From contig NZ_JAQMYP010000059.1 in NCBI RefSeq assembly GCF_028369295.1, positions 1 to 62,907 on the forward strand: 62,907 bases of DNA, given 5' to 3'. The number at the start of each line of letters is the position of its first letter. The first letter of the stretch is position 1. Source of the DNA: Streptomyces sp. HD (lineage in GTDB: Bacteria > Actinomycetota > Actinomycetes > Streptomycetales > Streptomycetaceae). Below are positions 36,001-43,864 of this stretch, in pieces. The position numbers and the translations under genes were made by a program. A model generated the notes under the pieces. The model searched no databases. It was not told the DNA's origin and saw only the letters and a program-made list of their open reading frames with translations.

Positions 36001-38406
36001 GTGGCCGCTCAGGCTCAACAGGAAACCGCGCTCGAAGACTCCCTCAGAGATCGCGAGATCAGCGTCGAACAGGAACACCTTGACCGGGTGTACCGACGGC
36101 TAGAGGAGAAGATCCACGAGGCCGAGTTCCTCATGAACGACGCGGCCAAGCGCGGCCAGGTCGGCACGCCCGGAGCGCTCGCCGAGCGGGACGCCCAGGT
36201 CTTCCGGGCGGGCGTCCACCTCAACCGGCTCAACAACGAGTTCGAGGACTTCCTCTTCGGCCGGATCGACCTGTTGCTCGGCAAGGACGGCAAGAAGGGG
36301 CCCGACGGCGCCTACACCGCCGTGGAGCCCGCCGAGGGTGCGGTCCGCGACGACAACACCGCCGACATCGCCGAGACCCTGCACATCGGCCGCATCGGCG
36401 TGCTCGACCAGGACTACGCCCCGCTGGTCATCGACTGGCGGGCCCCGGCCGCCGCGCCCTTCTACCGCTCCACCCCGGTCGATCCGGGGCGTGTCGTACG
36501 ACGCCGGGTCATCCGCTCCAAGGGGCGCCGCGTGCTGGGCGTCGAGGACGACCTCATGCGCCCCGAGCTCAAGGCCTTCCTCGGCGGTCACGAACTGGCC
36601 GTCATCGGCGACGGCGCCCTCATGGCCGCCCTCGGCCAGGCCCGCGGCCACACCATGCGGGACATCGTGGCGTCCATCCAGGCCGAGCAGGACCTGGTCA
36701 TCCGCGCCCCTGCCGCCTCGGTGACGTACGTCGAGGGCGGGCCCGGCACGGGCAAGACCGCCGTCGCCCTGCACCGCGCCGCCTACCTGCTCTACCAGGA
36801 CCGGCGCCGCTACGCCGGTGGCATCCTGATCGTCTCGCCGACCCCGCTGCTGGTGGCGTACACCGAGGGCGTGCTCCCGTCGCTCGGCGAGGAGGGGCAG
36901 GTCGCCATCCGCGCCATCGGCTCGCTGGTCGACGGCGCCGAGGCCACCCTGTACGACTCCCCGTCCACGGCCCGCGCCAAGGGTTCGTACCGCATGCTCA
37001 AGGTGCTGCGGAAGGCGGCGCGGGGCGCGCTGGAGCTGGGGCCGGGCGGCGCGGCCGCTCCCGGCCGACGCGCCTTCGGTGACGCGAGGACGAACGGCAC
37101 GGGCCAGCTCGCCTTCGGCGACGACGCGGACATCGGTGCTCCCGCGCAGCCCCCCGCCGGACCGCCCACCCGGCTGCGCGTGGTCGCCTTCGGGCGCCGC
37201 CTGGAGCTGGAGGCCGACGCGCTGGAACGCATCCGCCGCAACGCCCTCGGCGGCACGGCCCCGGTGAACCTGCTGCGCCCGCGCGCCCGCAAGCTGCTGC
37301 TCGACGCCCTCTGGGAGAAGTCCGGCGGTCCGAGCCGCCACAGCGACCCCGAGCTCGCCGCCGAACTGCGCTCCTCCTTCGACGAGGACGTGACCACGGA
37401 GGACAGCTTCATCGGCTTCCTCGACGCCTGGTGGCCGGAACTCACCCCGAAGGCGGTCCTGGCGGCCATGGCCGACGAACGGCGCCTCGGCCGCTGGGCC
37501 CGCCGGATCCTCAACCCCGGCGAGGTCCGCAAGGTGGCCCGATCCCTGAAGCGGGACGGCCTCACCGTGCACGACATCGCCATGCTGGACGAGCTCCAGG
37601 CCATCCTCGGCGTCCCGGCCCGCCCGAGGAAGAAGCGCGAGCTGGACCCGCTCGACCAGCTCACCGGGCTGGAGGAGCTGATGCCGGTGCGCGAGGAGTC
37701 GCAGCGCGAGCGCGCCGAGCGGCTGGCGGCCGAGCGCACCGAGTACGCCCACGTCATCGTCGACGAGGCCCAGGACCTCACGCCGATGCAGTGGCGGATG
37801 GTCGGGCGCCGGGGCCGCCACGCCACCTGGACGATCGTCGGTGACCCGGCCCAGTCGTCCTGGTCCGACGTGGACGAGGCGGCCGAGGCGCGCGACGAGG
37901 CCCTCGGCACCCGCCCGCGCCGCCGCTTCCAGCTCACCGTGAACTACCGCAACCCGGCCGAGATCGCCGACCTCGCGGCAAAGGTCCTGGCCCTGGCCAT
38001 GCCGGGCTCGAAGGCCCCGTCGGCGGTGCGCTCCACCGGCGTACAGCCGCGTTTCACCGGCGTACGGGACTCCCTCGGGCAGACCGTGCGTGAGGAGGCC
38101 GCCCGGCTGCTGGACCAGGTCGACGGGACGGTCGGCGTGGTGGTCGCCATGCAGCGGCGCGAGGAGGCGGCCAAGTGGCTGGCCGGACTCGGCGACCGGG
38201 TGGTGGCGCTCGGCAGCCTGGAGGCCAAGGGCCTGGAGTACGACGCCACCATCGTCGTCTCCCCGGCGGAGATCGCGGACGAGTCCCCGGCCGGCCTGCG
38301 CGTGCTGTACGTCGCGCTGACCCGGGCCACCCAGCAGTTGACGGTGGTGTCGGGCGAGCGGGACGAGCCGGACGCGTCCGGAGTACCGGACCTGCTCCGG
38401 GATTGA
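36001..38406 (+). CDS. helD: HelD-like superfamily 1 helicase (RNA polymerase-associated)
   Basis: An 801-residue UvrD/Rep-type ATPase starting at GTG 36001. The N-terminal coiled coil (DRVYRRLEEKIHEAEFLMND) precedes Walker A GGPGTGKTAVAL near residue 246, the split insertion region, DEAQDLTPMQWRM near 587, and C-terminal motifs VNYRNPAEIADLA and YVALTRATQQLTVV. This is the layout of HelD proteins, which recycle stalled RNA polymerase. A related Streptomyces protein, HelR, protects polymerase from rifamycins, but no rifamycin-associated promoter element was found upstream. GCCCGG-rich 69-base gap after rsuA. Confidence 0.85.
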   Translation: MAAQAQQETALEDSLRDREISVEQEHLDRVYRRLEEKIHEAEFLMNDAAKRGQVGTPGALAERDAQVFRAGVHLNRLNNEFEDFLFGRIDLLLGKDGKKGPDGAYTAVEPAEGAVRDDNTADIAETLHIGRIGVLDQDYAPLVIDWRAPAAAPFYRSTPVDPGRVVRRRVIRSKGRRVLGVEDDLMRPELKAFLGGHELAVIGDGALMAALGQARGHTMRDIVASIQAEQDLVIRAPAASVTYVEGGPGTGKTAVALHRAAYLLYQDRRRYAGGILIVSPTPLLVAYTEGVLPSLGEEGQVAIRAIGSLVDGAEATLYDSPSTARAKGSYRMLKVLRKAARGALELGPGGAAAPGRRAFGDARTNGTGQLAFGDDADIGAPAQPPAGPPTRLRVVAFGRRLELEADALERIRRNALGGTAPVNLLRPRARKLLLDALWEKSGGPSRHSDPELAAELRSSFDEDVTTEDSFIGFLDAWWPELTPKAVLAAMADERRLGRWARRILNPGEVRKVARSLKRDGLTVHDIAMLDELQAILGVPARPRKKRELDPLDQLTGLEELMPVREESQRERAERLAAERTEYAHVIVDEAQDLTPMQWRMVGRRGRHATWTIVGDPAQSSWSDVDEAAEARDEALGTRPRRRFQLTVNYRNPAEIADLAAKVLALAMPGSKAPSAVRSTGVQPRFTGVRDSLGQTVREEAARLLDQVDGTVGVVVAMQRREEAAKWLAGLGDRVVALGSLEAKGLEYDATIVVSPAEIADESPAGLRVLYVALTRATQQLTVVSGERDEPDASGVPDLLRD

Positions 38407-38476
38407 TCCAGGTGAACCACCGATCCGTGTGAACCGCCGGTACGGGAATGGCCTTACGGGATCGGTTTGTTAGCCT

Positions 38477-38614
38477 GGGTGTGGCACCGGCTCGATCCAA
38501 GCCCCCGGGCCCAACCTTCGTCGCTACGAGCGACCACTTGCCGCGAGGCGAGCATGGCGGGTCGGTGTCATGAACGTTGAAGGGACCCACGTCACCGTGT
38601 GACGTGGGTCTCTT
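38477..38614 (+). ncRNA. Candidate small RNA between helD and the malic enzyme
   Basis: A -10-like TAGCCT at 38471-38476 precedes about 105 bases of non-coding sequence that ends in the strongest terminator of the window (38584-38610 followed by TCTTTGCTT). No open frame with a ribosome-binding site lies between. A small RNA has, to my recollection, been reported at the matching place in S. coelicolor; I cannot verify this. It could alternatively be an attenuating leader of the malic enzyme gene. Confidence 0.5.
38584..38610 (+). terminator. Rho-independent terminator with T-rich tail
   Basis: GACCCACGTCAC (38584-38595) pairs perfectly with GTGACGTGGGTC (38599-38610) over a 3-base loop, followed by TCTTTGCTT. 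The T-rich tail is unusual for this genus and argues for a defined RNA 3' end. Confidence 0.85.
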
Positions 38615-38735
38615 TGCTTGGGAAGGCGTGGCGAACAATACGTTCGCAATCCACGACCGGCTAACTCCTACTCAGCGGTAGGTGCGACGATCGGACGGCA
38701 TACCAGCCACACGGTGAAAGCAGAGGAAGTCGGCC

Positions 38736-40157
38736 ATGGCAACGGCGCCCAGCGTCTCCTACTCGATGACGGTCCGGCTGGAGGTGCCCGCGAGCGGAAC
38801 CGCGGTCTCCCAGCTCACCACGGCCGTGGAGTCCCACGGAGGCTCGGTCACCGGCCTCGACGTCACCGCCTCCGGGCACGAGAAGCTCCGGATCGACGTC
38901 ACCATCGCGGCGACCTCCACCGCGCACGCCGACGAGATCGTCGAGCAGCTCCGCCACATCGAGGGCGTCACGCTGGGCAAGGTCTCGGACCGTACGTTCC
39001 TGATGCACCTCGGCGGCAAGATCGAGATGGCGTCGAAGCACCCCATCCGCAACCGTGACGACCTGTCCATGATCTACACGCCGGGCGTGGCCCGCGTCTG
39101 CATGGCCATCGCCGAGAACCCCGAGGACGCCCGCCGCCTCACCATCAAGCGCAACTCCGTTGCGGTCGTGACGGACGGCTCGGCCGTGCTGGGCCTGGGC
39201 AACATCGGCCCGAAGGCCGCGCTGCCGGTCATGGAGGGCAAGGCGGCCCTCTTCAAGCGGTTCGCCGGGATCGACGCCTGGCCGATCTGCCTCGACACCC
39301 AGGACACCGACGCGATCGTCGAGATCGTCAAGGCGATCGCCCCCGGGTTCGCCGGCATCAACCTGGAGGACATCTCCGCGCCCCGCTGCTTCGAGATCGA
39401 GGCGCGGCTGCGTGAGGCCCTCGACATCCCCGTCTTCCACGACGACCAGCACGGCACCGCGATCGTCGTCCTGGCCGCCCTCACCAACGCACTTCGCGTG
39501 GCGGGCAAGGCCATCGAGAACATCCGCGTCGTCATGTCCGGTGCCGGCGCGGCCGGTACGGCCATCCTCAAGCTGCTGATCGCCGCGGGCGTGAAGAACG
39601 CCGTCGTCGCCGACATCCACGGCGTCGTGCACGCGGGCCGCGAGGACCTGGTGAACGCCGCGGCCGACTCGCCGCTGCGCTGGATCGCCGACAACACCAA
39701 CCCCGAGGGCCTGACCGGCACGCTGAAGGAGGCCGTGCGCGGCGCGGACGTCTTCATCGGCGTCTCCGCCCCGAACGTGCTCGACGGCGACGACGTGGCC
39801 GCCATGGCCGAGAACGCCATCGTGTTCGCGCTCGCGAACCCAGACCCCGAGGTCGACCCGGCAATCGCCCGTCAGACGGCGGCAGTTGTGGCCACGGGCC
39901 GCTCCGACTTCCCGAACCAGATCAACAACGTGCTGGTCTTCCCGGGCGTCTTCCGCGGCCTGCTGGACGCCCAGTCCCGCACGGTCAACACCGAGATGAT
40001 GCTCGCGGCCGCGAAGGCGCTGGCGGACGTGGTGACCGAGGACGAGCTGAACCCGAACTACATCATCCCCAGTGTCTTCAACGACAAGGTCGCCGGTGCG
40101 GTGGCCGGTGCGGTGCGGGAGGCCGCGAAGGCGGTGTCCGCGACGTCGGCCGAGTAG
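38736..40157 (+). CDS. NAD(P)-dependent malic enzyme with N-terminal ACT domain
   Basis: A 473-residue enzyme that decarboxylates malate to pyruvate. Residues 1-85 form an ACT-like domain (TVRLEVPASGTAVSQLTTAV). The malic core has YTPGVARVC, TDGSAVLGLGNIGPKAALPV, the metal-binding FHDDQHGTAIV, and the Rossmann motif SGAGAAGTAI. GAGGAAG lies seven bases before ATG 38736. It supplies pyruvate and reducing power. Position next to hupA matches S. coelicolor (recollection). Confidence 0.92.
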   Translation: MATAPSVSYSMTVRLEVPASGTAVSQLTTAVESHGGSVTGLDVTASGHEKLRIDVTIAATSTAHADEIVEQLRHIEGVTLGKVSDRTFLMHLGGKIEMASKHPIRNRDDLSMIYTPGVARVCMAIAENPEDARRLTIKRNSVAVVTDGSAVLGLGNIGPKAALPVMEGKAALFKRFAGIDAWPICLDTQDTDAIVEIVKAIAPGFAGINLEDISAPRCFEIEARLREALDIPVFHDDQHGTAIVVLAALTNALRVAGKAIENIRVVMSGAGAAGTAILKLLIAAGVKNAVVADIHGVVHAGREDLVNAAADSPLRWIADNTNPEGLTGTLKEAVRGADVFIGVSAPNVLDGDDVAAMAENAIVFALANPDPEVDPAIARQTAAVVATGRSDFPNQINNVLVFPGVFRGLLDAQSRTVNTEMMLAAAKALADVVTEDELNPNYIIPSVFNDKVAGAVAGAVREAAKAVSATSAE

Positions 40158-40173
40158 CCGGCCGGTGACGGTG

Positions 40174-40240
40174 CCTCACAGCCCGGGAACGGCCCCGGAA
40201 CAGCCCGGAATGGCCCGAAAAGTGTGTGTGGGCTGTGAGG
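40174..40240. other. Long-range inverted repeat after the malic enzyme gene
   Basis: CCTCACAGCCC (40174-40184) and GGGCTGTGAGG (40230-40240) are perfect 11-bp arms 45 bases apart; the interior is C/G-rich. It may act as a terminator. The rest of 40241-40548 upstream of hupA contains no gene and presumably holds the hupA promoter. Confidence 0.45.
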
Positions 40241-40548
40241 ATCGCCACGGCAAGCCCTTGTGACGGCGCGTCGTGGAACCTGGGGCCTCCGGCAGCCGTT
40301 TATCGTGACGGCCAAGCTCAGGCCCTCTCTTCGTGTGACTCCCAAGGGTGTTCTCACGACTCCTCCGGGCGCCGGATTGGCTTTCCCGCCGCAGGTAGGG
40401 GCAGGATGCGTCCCTGGGCGCGAGGGTCTGACCAAGGACCCGGGCCCGGGGACCCACCGAGGACCCTGGCAGCATCGACATCGCTGTGCCCGACATGCGG
40501 CTCCGCCGCGTGGCACGCCTCAAGGCAAATGAACACGGGAGTAACAAC

Positions 40549-40830
40549 ATGAACCGCAGTGAGCTGGTGGCCGCGCTGGCCGACCGCGCCGAGGTGACCC
40601 GCAAGGACGCCGACGCCGTGCTGGCCGCGTTCGCCGAGGTCGTCGGCGACATCGTCTCCAAGGGCGACGAGAAGGTCACGATCCCCGGCTTCCTGACCTT
40701 CGAGCGCACCCACCGTGCCGCTCGCACCGCCCGCAACCCGCAGACCGGCGACCCGATCCAGATCCCGGCCGGCTACAGCGTGAAGGTCTCCGCGGGCTCC
40801 AAGCTCAAGGAAGCCGCGAAGGGCAAGTAA
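40549..40830 (+). CDS. hupA: HU-family nucleoid protein HupA
   Basis: A 93-residue HU protein: MNRSELVAALADRAEVTRKD, the GFLTFERTHRAARTARNPQTG arm core, and IPAGYSVKVSAGSKLKEAAK. It is a short HU without the Lys/Ala-rich C-terminal tail of HupS. It bends and compacts chromosomal DNA as a dimer. ATG 40549 follows GGGAG; an in-frame earlier start would add non-HU residues. A strong hairpin at 40879-40913 follows. Confidence 0.95.
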   Translation: MNRSELVAALADRAEVTRKDADAVLAAFAEVVGDIVSKGDEKVTIPGFLTFERTHRAARTARNPQTGDPIQIPAGYSVKVSAGSKLKEAAKGK

Positions 40831-40878
40831 TCTTGCCGTCTGTATGCCACGGGATGGTGTACGGCTTGTAGAACGCCA

Positions 40879-40913
40879 ATGGGGCGGCCCCCGGTTATCG
40901 GGTGCCGCCCCAT
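40879..40913 (+). terminator. hupA terminator hairpin
   Basis: ATGGGGCGGC (40879-40888) pairs with GCCGCCCCAT (40904-40913), 10 perfect base pairs around a 15-base loop that can itself pair CCCGG with TCGGG. Confidence 0.75.
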
Positions 40914-40931
40914 CGTGGTTGCGCTCACCAA

Positions 40932-40957
40932 TGGCCTCAAACGCCGGCCGGGCTGGG
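40932..40957. repeat. Streptomyces dispersed repeat (GGCCTCAAACGCCGG family), copy 2
   Basis: GGCCTCAAACGCCGGCCGGGC is the core of the same dispersed repeat family as at 32822-32885. It abuts the murA 3'-end duplication, so it may mark the rearrangement endpoint. Confidence 0.55.
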
Positions 40958-40965
40958 TCTACCCC

Positions 40966-41019
40966 AGCGCCTCGCCCGGCAGTTCGACCTTCGCGCCCAG
41001 CTCGGCGAGCTTCTCCATG
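40966..41019 (-). repeat. Duplicate of the murA 3' end (second copy at 41142-41195)
   Basis: These 54 bases match 41142-41195, inside murA, at 52 positions and lie 176 bases downstream of it. On the minus strand the copy encodes MEKLAELGAKVELPGEALG followed by its own TAG stop, versus MEKLVELGAKVELPGKALG in murA. The copy thus preserves a gene end, including a stop codon. Confidence 0.85.
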
Positions 41020-41072
41020 CTGTGTCTGTCCGGGGGCTGTTCTGGATTTGCGGCTACCGCCGCGCGGCCCCC

Positions 41073-41120
41073 GGCCGGAGGGCGTGGCCCCTGGCCGGAG
41101 GGCGTGGCCCCTGGCCGGGG
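41073..41120. repeat. 20-bp tandem repeat between the two murA ends
   Basis: Two perfect copies of GGCCGGAGGGCGTGGCCCCT (41073-41092, 41093-41112) and a partial third (41113-41120) fill the spacer that separates murA from its duplicated 3' end. No gene is encoded here. Confidence 0.85.
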
Positions 41121-41134
41121 CCGAGAGCCTGGCG

Positions 41135-42481
41135 TCAGCCGAGCGCCTTGCCCGGCAGTTCGACCTTCGCGCCCAGCTCGACGAGCTTCTCCATGAAGTT
41201 CTCGTAGCCGCGGTTGATGAGATCGATGCCGTGTACCCGGGACGTGCCCTGGGCGGCGAGGGCCGCGATGAGGTACGAGAAGCCGCCGCGGAGGTCGGGG
41301 ATGACGAGGTCGGCGCCCTGGAGCTTCGTGGGGCCCGAGACGACCGCGGAGTGCAGGAAGTTGCGCTGGCCGAAGCGGCAGTCGGAGCTGCCCAGGCACT
41401 CGCGGTAGAGCTGGATGTGGGCGCCCATCTGGTTCAGCGCGGAGGTGAAGCCGAGGCGGGACTCGTAGACAGTCTCGTGGATGATCGAGAGGCCCGTCGC
41501 CTGCGTCAGCGCCACCACCAGCGGCTGCTGCCAGTCGGTCTGGAAGCCCGGGTGGACGTCCGTTTCGAGCGCGATGGACTTCAACTGGCCGCCGGGGTGC
41601 CAGAAACGGATGCCCTCGTCGTCGATCTCGAAGGCACCGCCCACCTTCCGGTAGGTGTTGAGGAACGTCATCATCGAGCGCTGCTGGGCGCCACGGACGT
41701 AGATGTTGCCTTCGGTCGCCAGCGCCGCGGACGCCCAGGAGGCGGCCTCCAGACGGTCCGGCAGGGCGCGGTGGTTGTAGCCGCCCAGCTTGTCCACACC
41801 GGTGATGCGGATCGTGCGGTCGGTGTCCATCGCGATGATGGCGCCCATCTTCTGCAGGACGCAGATGAGGTCCTCGATCTCCGGCTCCACGGCCGCGTTC
41901 GAGAGGACGGTGACGCCTTCGGCGAGCACGGCCGTCAGCAGCACCTGCTCGGTCGCGCCGACGGACGGGTACGGCAGCCGGATCTTCGTGCCGCGCAGCC
42001 GCTGCGGGGCCTCCAGGTACTGCCCGTCCGCCCGCTTCTCGATCGTCGCGCCGAACTGGCGCAGCACCTCGAAGTGGAAGTCGATGGGCCGGCCGCCGAT
42101 GTCGCAGCCGCCGAGGCCGGGGATGAAGGCGTGGCCGAGGCGGTGCAGCAGCGGGCCGCAGAACAGGATCGGGATACGGCTGGAACCCGCGTGGGCATCG
42201 ATGTCAGCGACGTTCGCGCTCTCCACGTGCGACGGGTCCATCACCAACTCGCCGGGTTCCTCACCCGGACGGACCGTCACCCCGTGCAGCTGGAGCAGGC
42301 CGCGTACGACACGGACGTCACGAATGTCCGGCACGTTGCGCAGTCGACTTGGCTCGCCGCCCAGCAGAGCGGCGACCATCGCCTTCGGTACGAGGTTCTT
42401 CGCACCGCGGACACGGATCTCGCCCTCCAGCGGGGTTCCGCCGTGGACAAGCAGTACGTCGTCATTGCCGTTGACGGTCAT
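41135..42481 (-). CDS. murA: UDP-N-acetylglucosamine 1-carboxyvinyltransferase (MurA)
   Basis: A 448-residue enolpyruvyl transferase for the first committed step of peptidoglycan synthesis. GAKNLV near residue 28 binds substrate, and Cys126 in GLGGCDIGGRP is the catalytic residue that fosfomycin attacks. The C-terminus ENFMEKLVELGAKVELPGKALG ends in TGA at 41135-41137. The gene faces leftward, opposite to hupA and yqgE. A 54-base copy of its 3' end with a separate stop lies just downstream, so its current stop may be secondary. Confidence 0.93.
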   Translation of the reverse strand: MTVNGNDDVLLVHGGTPLEGEIRVRGAKNLVPKAMVAALLGGEPSRLRNVPDIRDVRVVRGLLQLHGVTVRPGEEPGELVMDPSHVESANVADIDAHAGSSRIPILFCGPLLHRLGHAFIPGLGGCDIGGRPIDFHFEVLRQFGATIEKRADGQYLEAPQRLRGTKIRLPYPSVGATEQVLLTAVLAEGVTVLSNAAVEPEIEDLICVLQKMGAIIAMDTDRTIRITGVDKLGGYNHRALPDRLEAASWASAALATEGNIYVRGAQQRSMMTFLNTYRKVGGAFEIDDEGIRFWHPGGQLKSIALETDVHPGFQTDWQQPLVVALTQATGLSIIHETVYESRLGFTSALNQMGAHIQLYRECLGSSDCRFGQRNFLHSAVVSGPTKLQGADLVIPDLRGGFSYLIAALAAQGTSRVHGIDLINRGYENFMEKLVELGAKVELPGKALG

Positions 42482-42780
42482 GTATCTCGCGTTCCGATGA
42501 GTTGGGCAGGGGCCAGGAGGGAAAGGGTAATCGCCGCCGCCCCCCCTTCAGTAAGCCCAAGACCGGCTCAGGTACGTCATAGCTGTGTCACAACACGAAC
42601 GGTTCCGCGTCGGGTACGAGCGGTGACCATGGCGTCAGTGCGCCCTGGACGCTCCTTTCCGCCCTCCCGTCTCCCACCACCACCCTCAAACGAGGCCTTA
42701 CCAGGCCGCTCCTTCAATTCATGGCTGCGTTCATGCGCGAACCTGGATTGCCTCCCCAAGCGGAGGGAAGATGCGGGATC
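42482..42780. other. Divergent promoter region of murA and the YqgE gene
   Basis: About 300 bases without a gene. A run of nine C at 42539-42548 and a T/C-rich segment at 42650-42720 are the only features noticed; no confident operator. Confidence 0.4.
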
Positions 42781-43362
42781 ATGTCTGGCATGACCGAGGT
42801 GTCCTCGCTCACAGGGCGGCTACTCGTGGCAACGCCCGCCCTGGCGGACCCGAACTTCGACCGCGCGGTGGTGCTCCTTCTCGACCACGACGAGGAGGGC
42901 TCCCTCGGTGTCGTCCTCAACCGTCCGACCCCCGTCGACGTGGGCGACATCCTGGAGGGCTGGGCGGACCTCGCCGGCGAGCCCGGTGTCGTCTTCCAGG
43001 GCGGCCCGGTGTCCCTCGACTCGGCGCTCGGCGTCGCCGTCATCCCCGGCGACTCGACCGGCGAGAGCGCCCCGCTGGGCTGGCGCCGGGTGCATGGCGC
43101 GATCGGGCTCGTGGACCTGGAGGCCCCGCCGGAACTGCTCGCCTCGGCCGTCGGTTCCTTGAGAATCTTCGCCGGATACGCCGGCTGGGGACCCGGCCAG
43201 CTGGAGGACGAGCTGGTCGAGGGCGCCTGGTACGTCGTCGAGTCCGAGCCGGGCGACGTCTCCTCGCCGTCCCCGGAACGGCTGTGGCGCGAGGTGCTGC
43301 GCCGCCAGCGCAACGAGCTCGCGATGGTGGCCACGTATCCGGACGACCCGTCGCTCAACTGA
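42781..43362 (+). CDS. YqgE/AlgH-family protein (DUF179)
   Basis: A 193-residue protein with the family core: SLTGRLLVATPALADPNFDR, VLLLDHDEEGSLGVVLNRPT, the FQGGPV loop, and FAGYAGWGPGQLEDEL. The biochemical role is unknown; AlgH was linked to alginate regulation in Pseudomonas. ATG 42781 has GGAGGG 14 bases upstream and ATG 42790 is an alternative. Its neighbours are murA (divergent) and a DUF3039 gene 29 bases downstream. Confidence 0.88.
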   Translation: MSGMTEVSSLTGRLLVATPALADPNFDRAVVLLLDHDEEGSLGVVLNRPTPVDVGDILEGWADLAGEPGVVFQGGPVSLDSALGVAVIPGDSTGESAPLGWRRVHGAIGLVDLEAPPELLASAVGSLRIFAGYAGWGPGQLEDELVEGAWYVVESEPGDVSSPSPERLWREVLRRQRNELAMVATYPDDPSLN

Positions 43363-43391
43363 AACATGTGAGCTTCAGTACTCTTGGCGTT

Positions 43392-43679
43392 ATGAGCACT
43401 CTTGAGCCCGAGCGCGGGACTGGTACGGGGACCCTCGTAGAGCCGACGCCACAGGTGTCCCACGGCGACGGTGACCACGAGCGCTTCGCCCACTACGTCC
43501 AGAAGGACAAGATCATGGCGAGCGCCCTCGACGGCACCCCCGTCGTGGCGCTCTGCGGCAAGGTCTGGGTGCCTGGTCGCGACCCGAAGAAGTACCCGGT
43601 GTGTCCCATGTGCAAGGAGATCTACGAGTCCATGGGCGCGGGCGGCGACGACAAGGGCAAGGGCGGCGACAAGAAGTAG
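43392..43679 (+). CDS. DUF3039 zinc-ribbon-like small protein
   Basis: A 95-residue actinobacterial protein. Family core HERFAHYVQKDKIMASALDG, the cysteine in ALCGKVWVPGRDPKKYPVCP, and CPMCKEIYESM could form a zinc site. The tail is Gly/Asp/Lys-rich. Function unknown. It is followed by a strong terminator at 43708-43746, so it ends the yqgE unit. Confidence 0.87.
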   Translation: MSTLEPERGTGTGTLVEPTPQVSHGDGDHERFAHYVQKDKIMASALDGTPVVALCGKVWVPGRDPKKYPVCPMCKEIYESMGAGGDDKGKGGDKK

Positions 43680-43707
43680 TCCTGCCTTCGGCCTGAGGTT
43701 CTTTTCG

Positions 43708-43746
43708 AGGCCCCCGCGGCGCGTTCCAGCGCGCCCCGGGGGCCTC
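43708..43746 (+). terminator. Strong hairpin terminator after the DUF3039 gene
   Basis: The arms 43708-43724 and 43730-43746 pair along almost their whole length (GAGGCCCCCG with CGGGGGCCTC, plus GCGCG/CGCGC) with a TTCCA loop, followed by GTTGTGT. Confidence 0.85.
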
Positions 43747-43758
43747 GTTGTGTCACGA

Positions 43759-43774
43759 AGTGGTTGAGACCTCT
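43759..43774. promoter_or_regulatory. DasR-responsive element (dre-like) upstream of the sugar ABC operon
   Basis: AGTGGTTGAGACCTCT matches the palindromic dre consensus AGTGGTCTAGACCACT at 13 of 16 positions, including AGTGGT and AGACC. DasR is the GntR-family repressor of GlcNAc and chitin utilisation in Streptomyces. The operon it precedes ends in a GH20 beta-N-acetylhexosaminidase, which makes the site credible. It overlaps the -35 candidate. Confidence 0.6.
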
Positions 43775-43803
43775 TGTCGGCGTGTTCATGTAGTCCATAG
43801 CCT
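43774..43803 (+). promoter_or_regulatory. Candidate promoter of the sugar ABC operon
   Basis: TTGTCG (43774-43779), an 18-base spacer and TAGCCT (43798-43803) resemble a housekeeping sigma promoter. The dre-like site ends at the first base of the -35. Confidence 0.45.
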
Positions 43804-43827
43804 CCGTTGTGCAGAGCGAAACAGTCA

Positions 43828-43842
43828 TTGCATATGTTGCAA
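43828..43842. promoter_or_regulatory. Inverted repeat TTGCA-N5-TGCAA before the solute-binding gene
   Basis: A perfect 5-bp inverted repeat, A/T-rich in a GC-rich background, lies downstream of the promoter and 22 bases before ATG 43865. It is the size and type of a LacI/ROK half-operator and could be a second sugar-responsive site. Confidence 0.4.
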
Positions 43843-43864
43843 CGCACTCTCGGAGGGCCACTCC

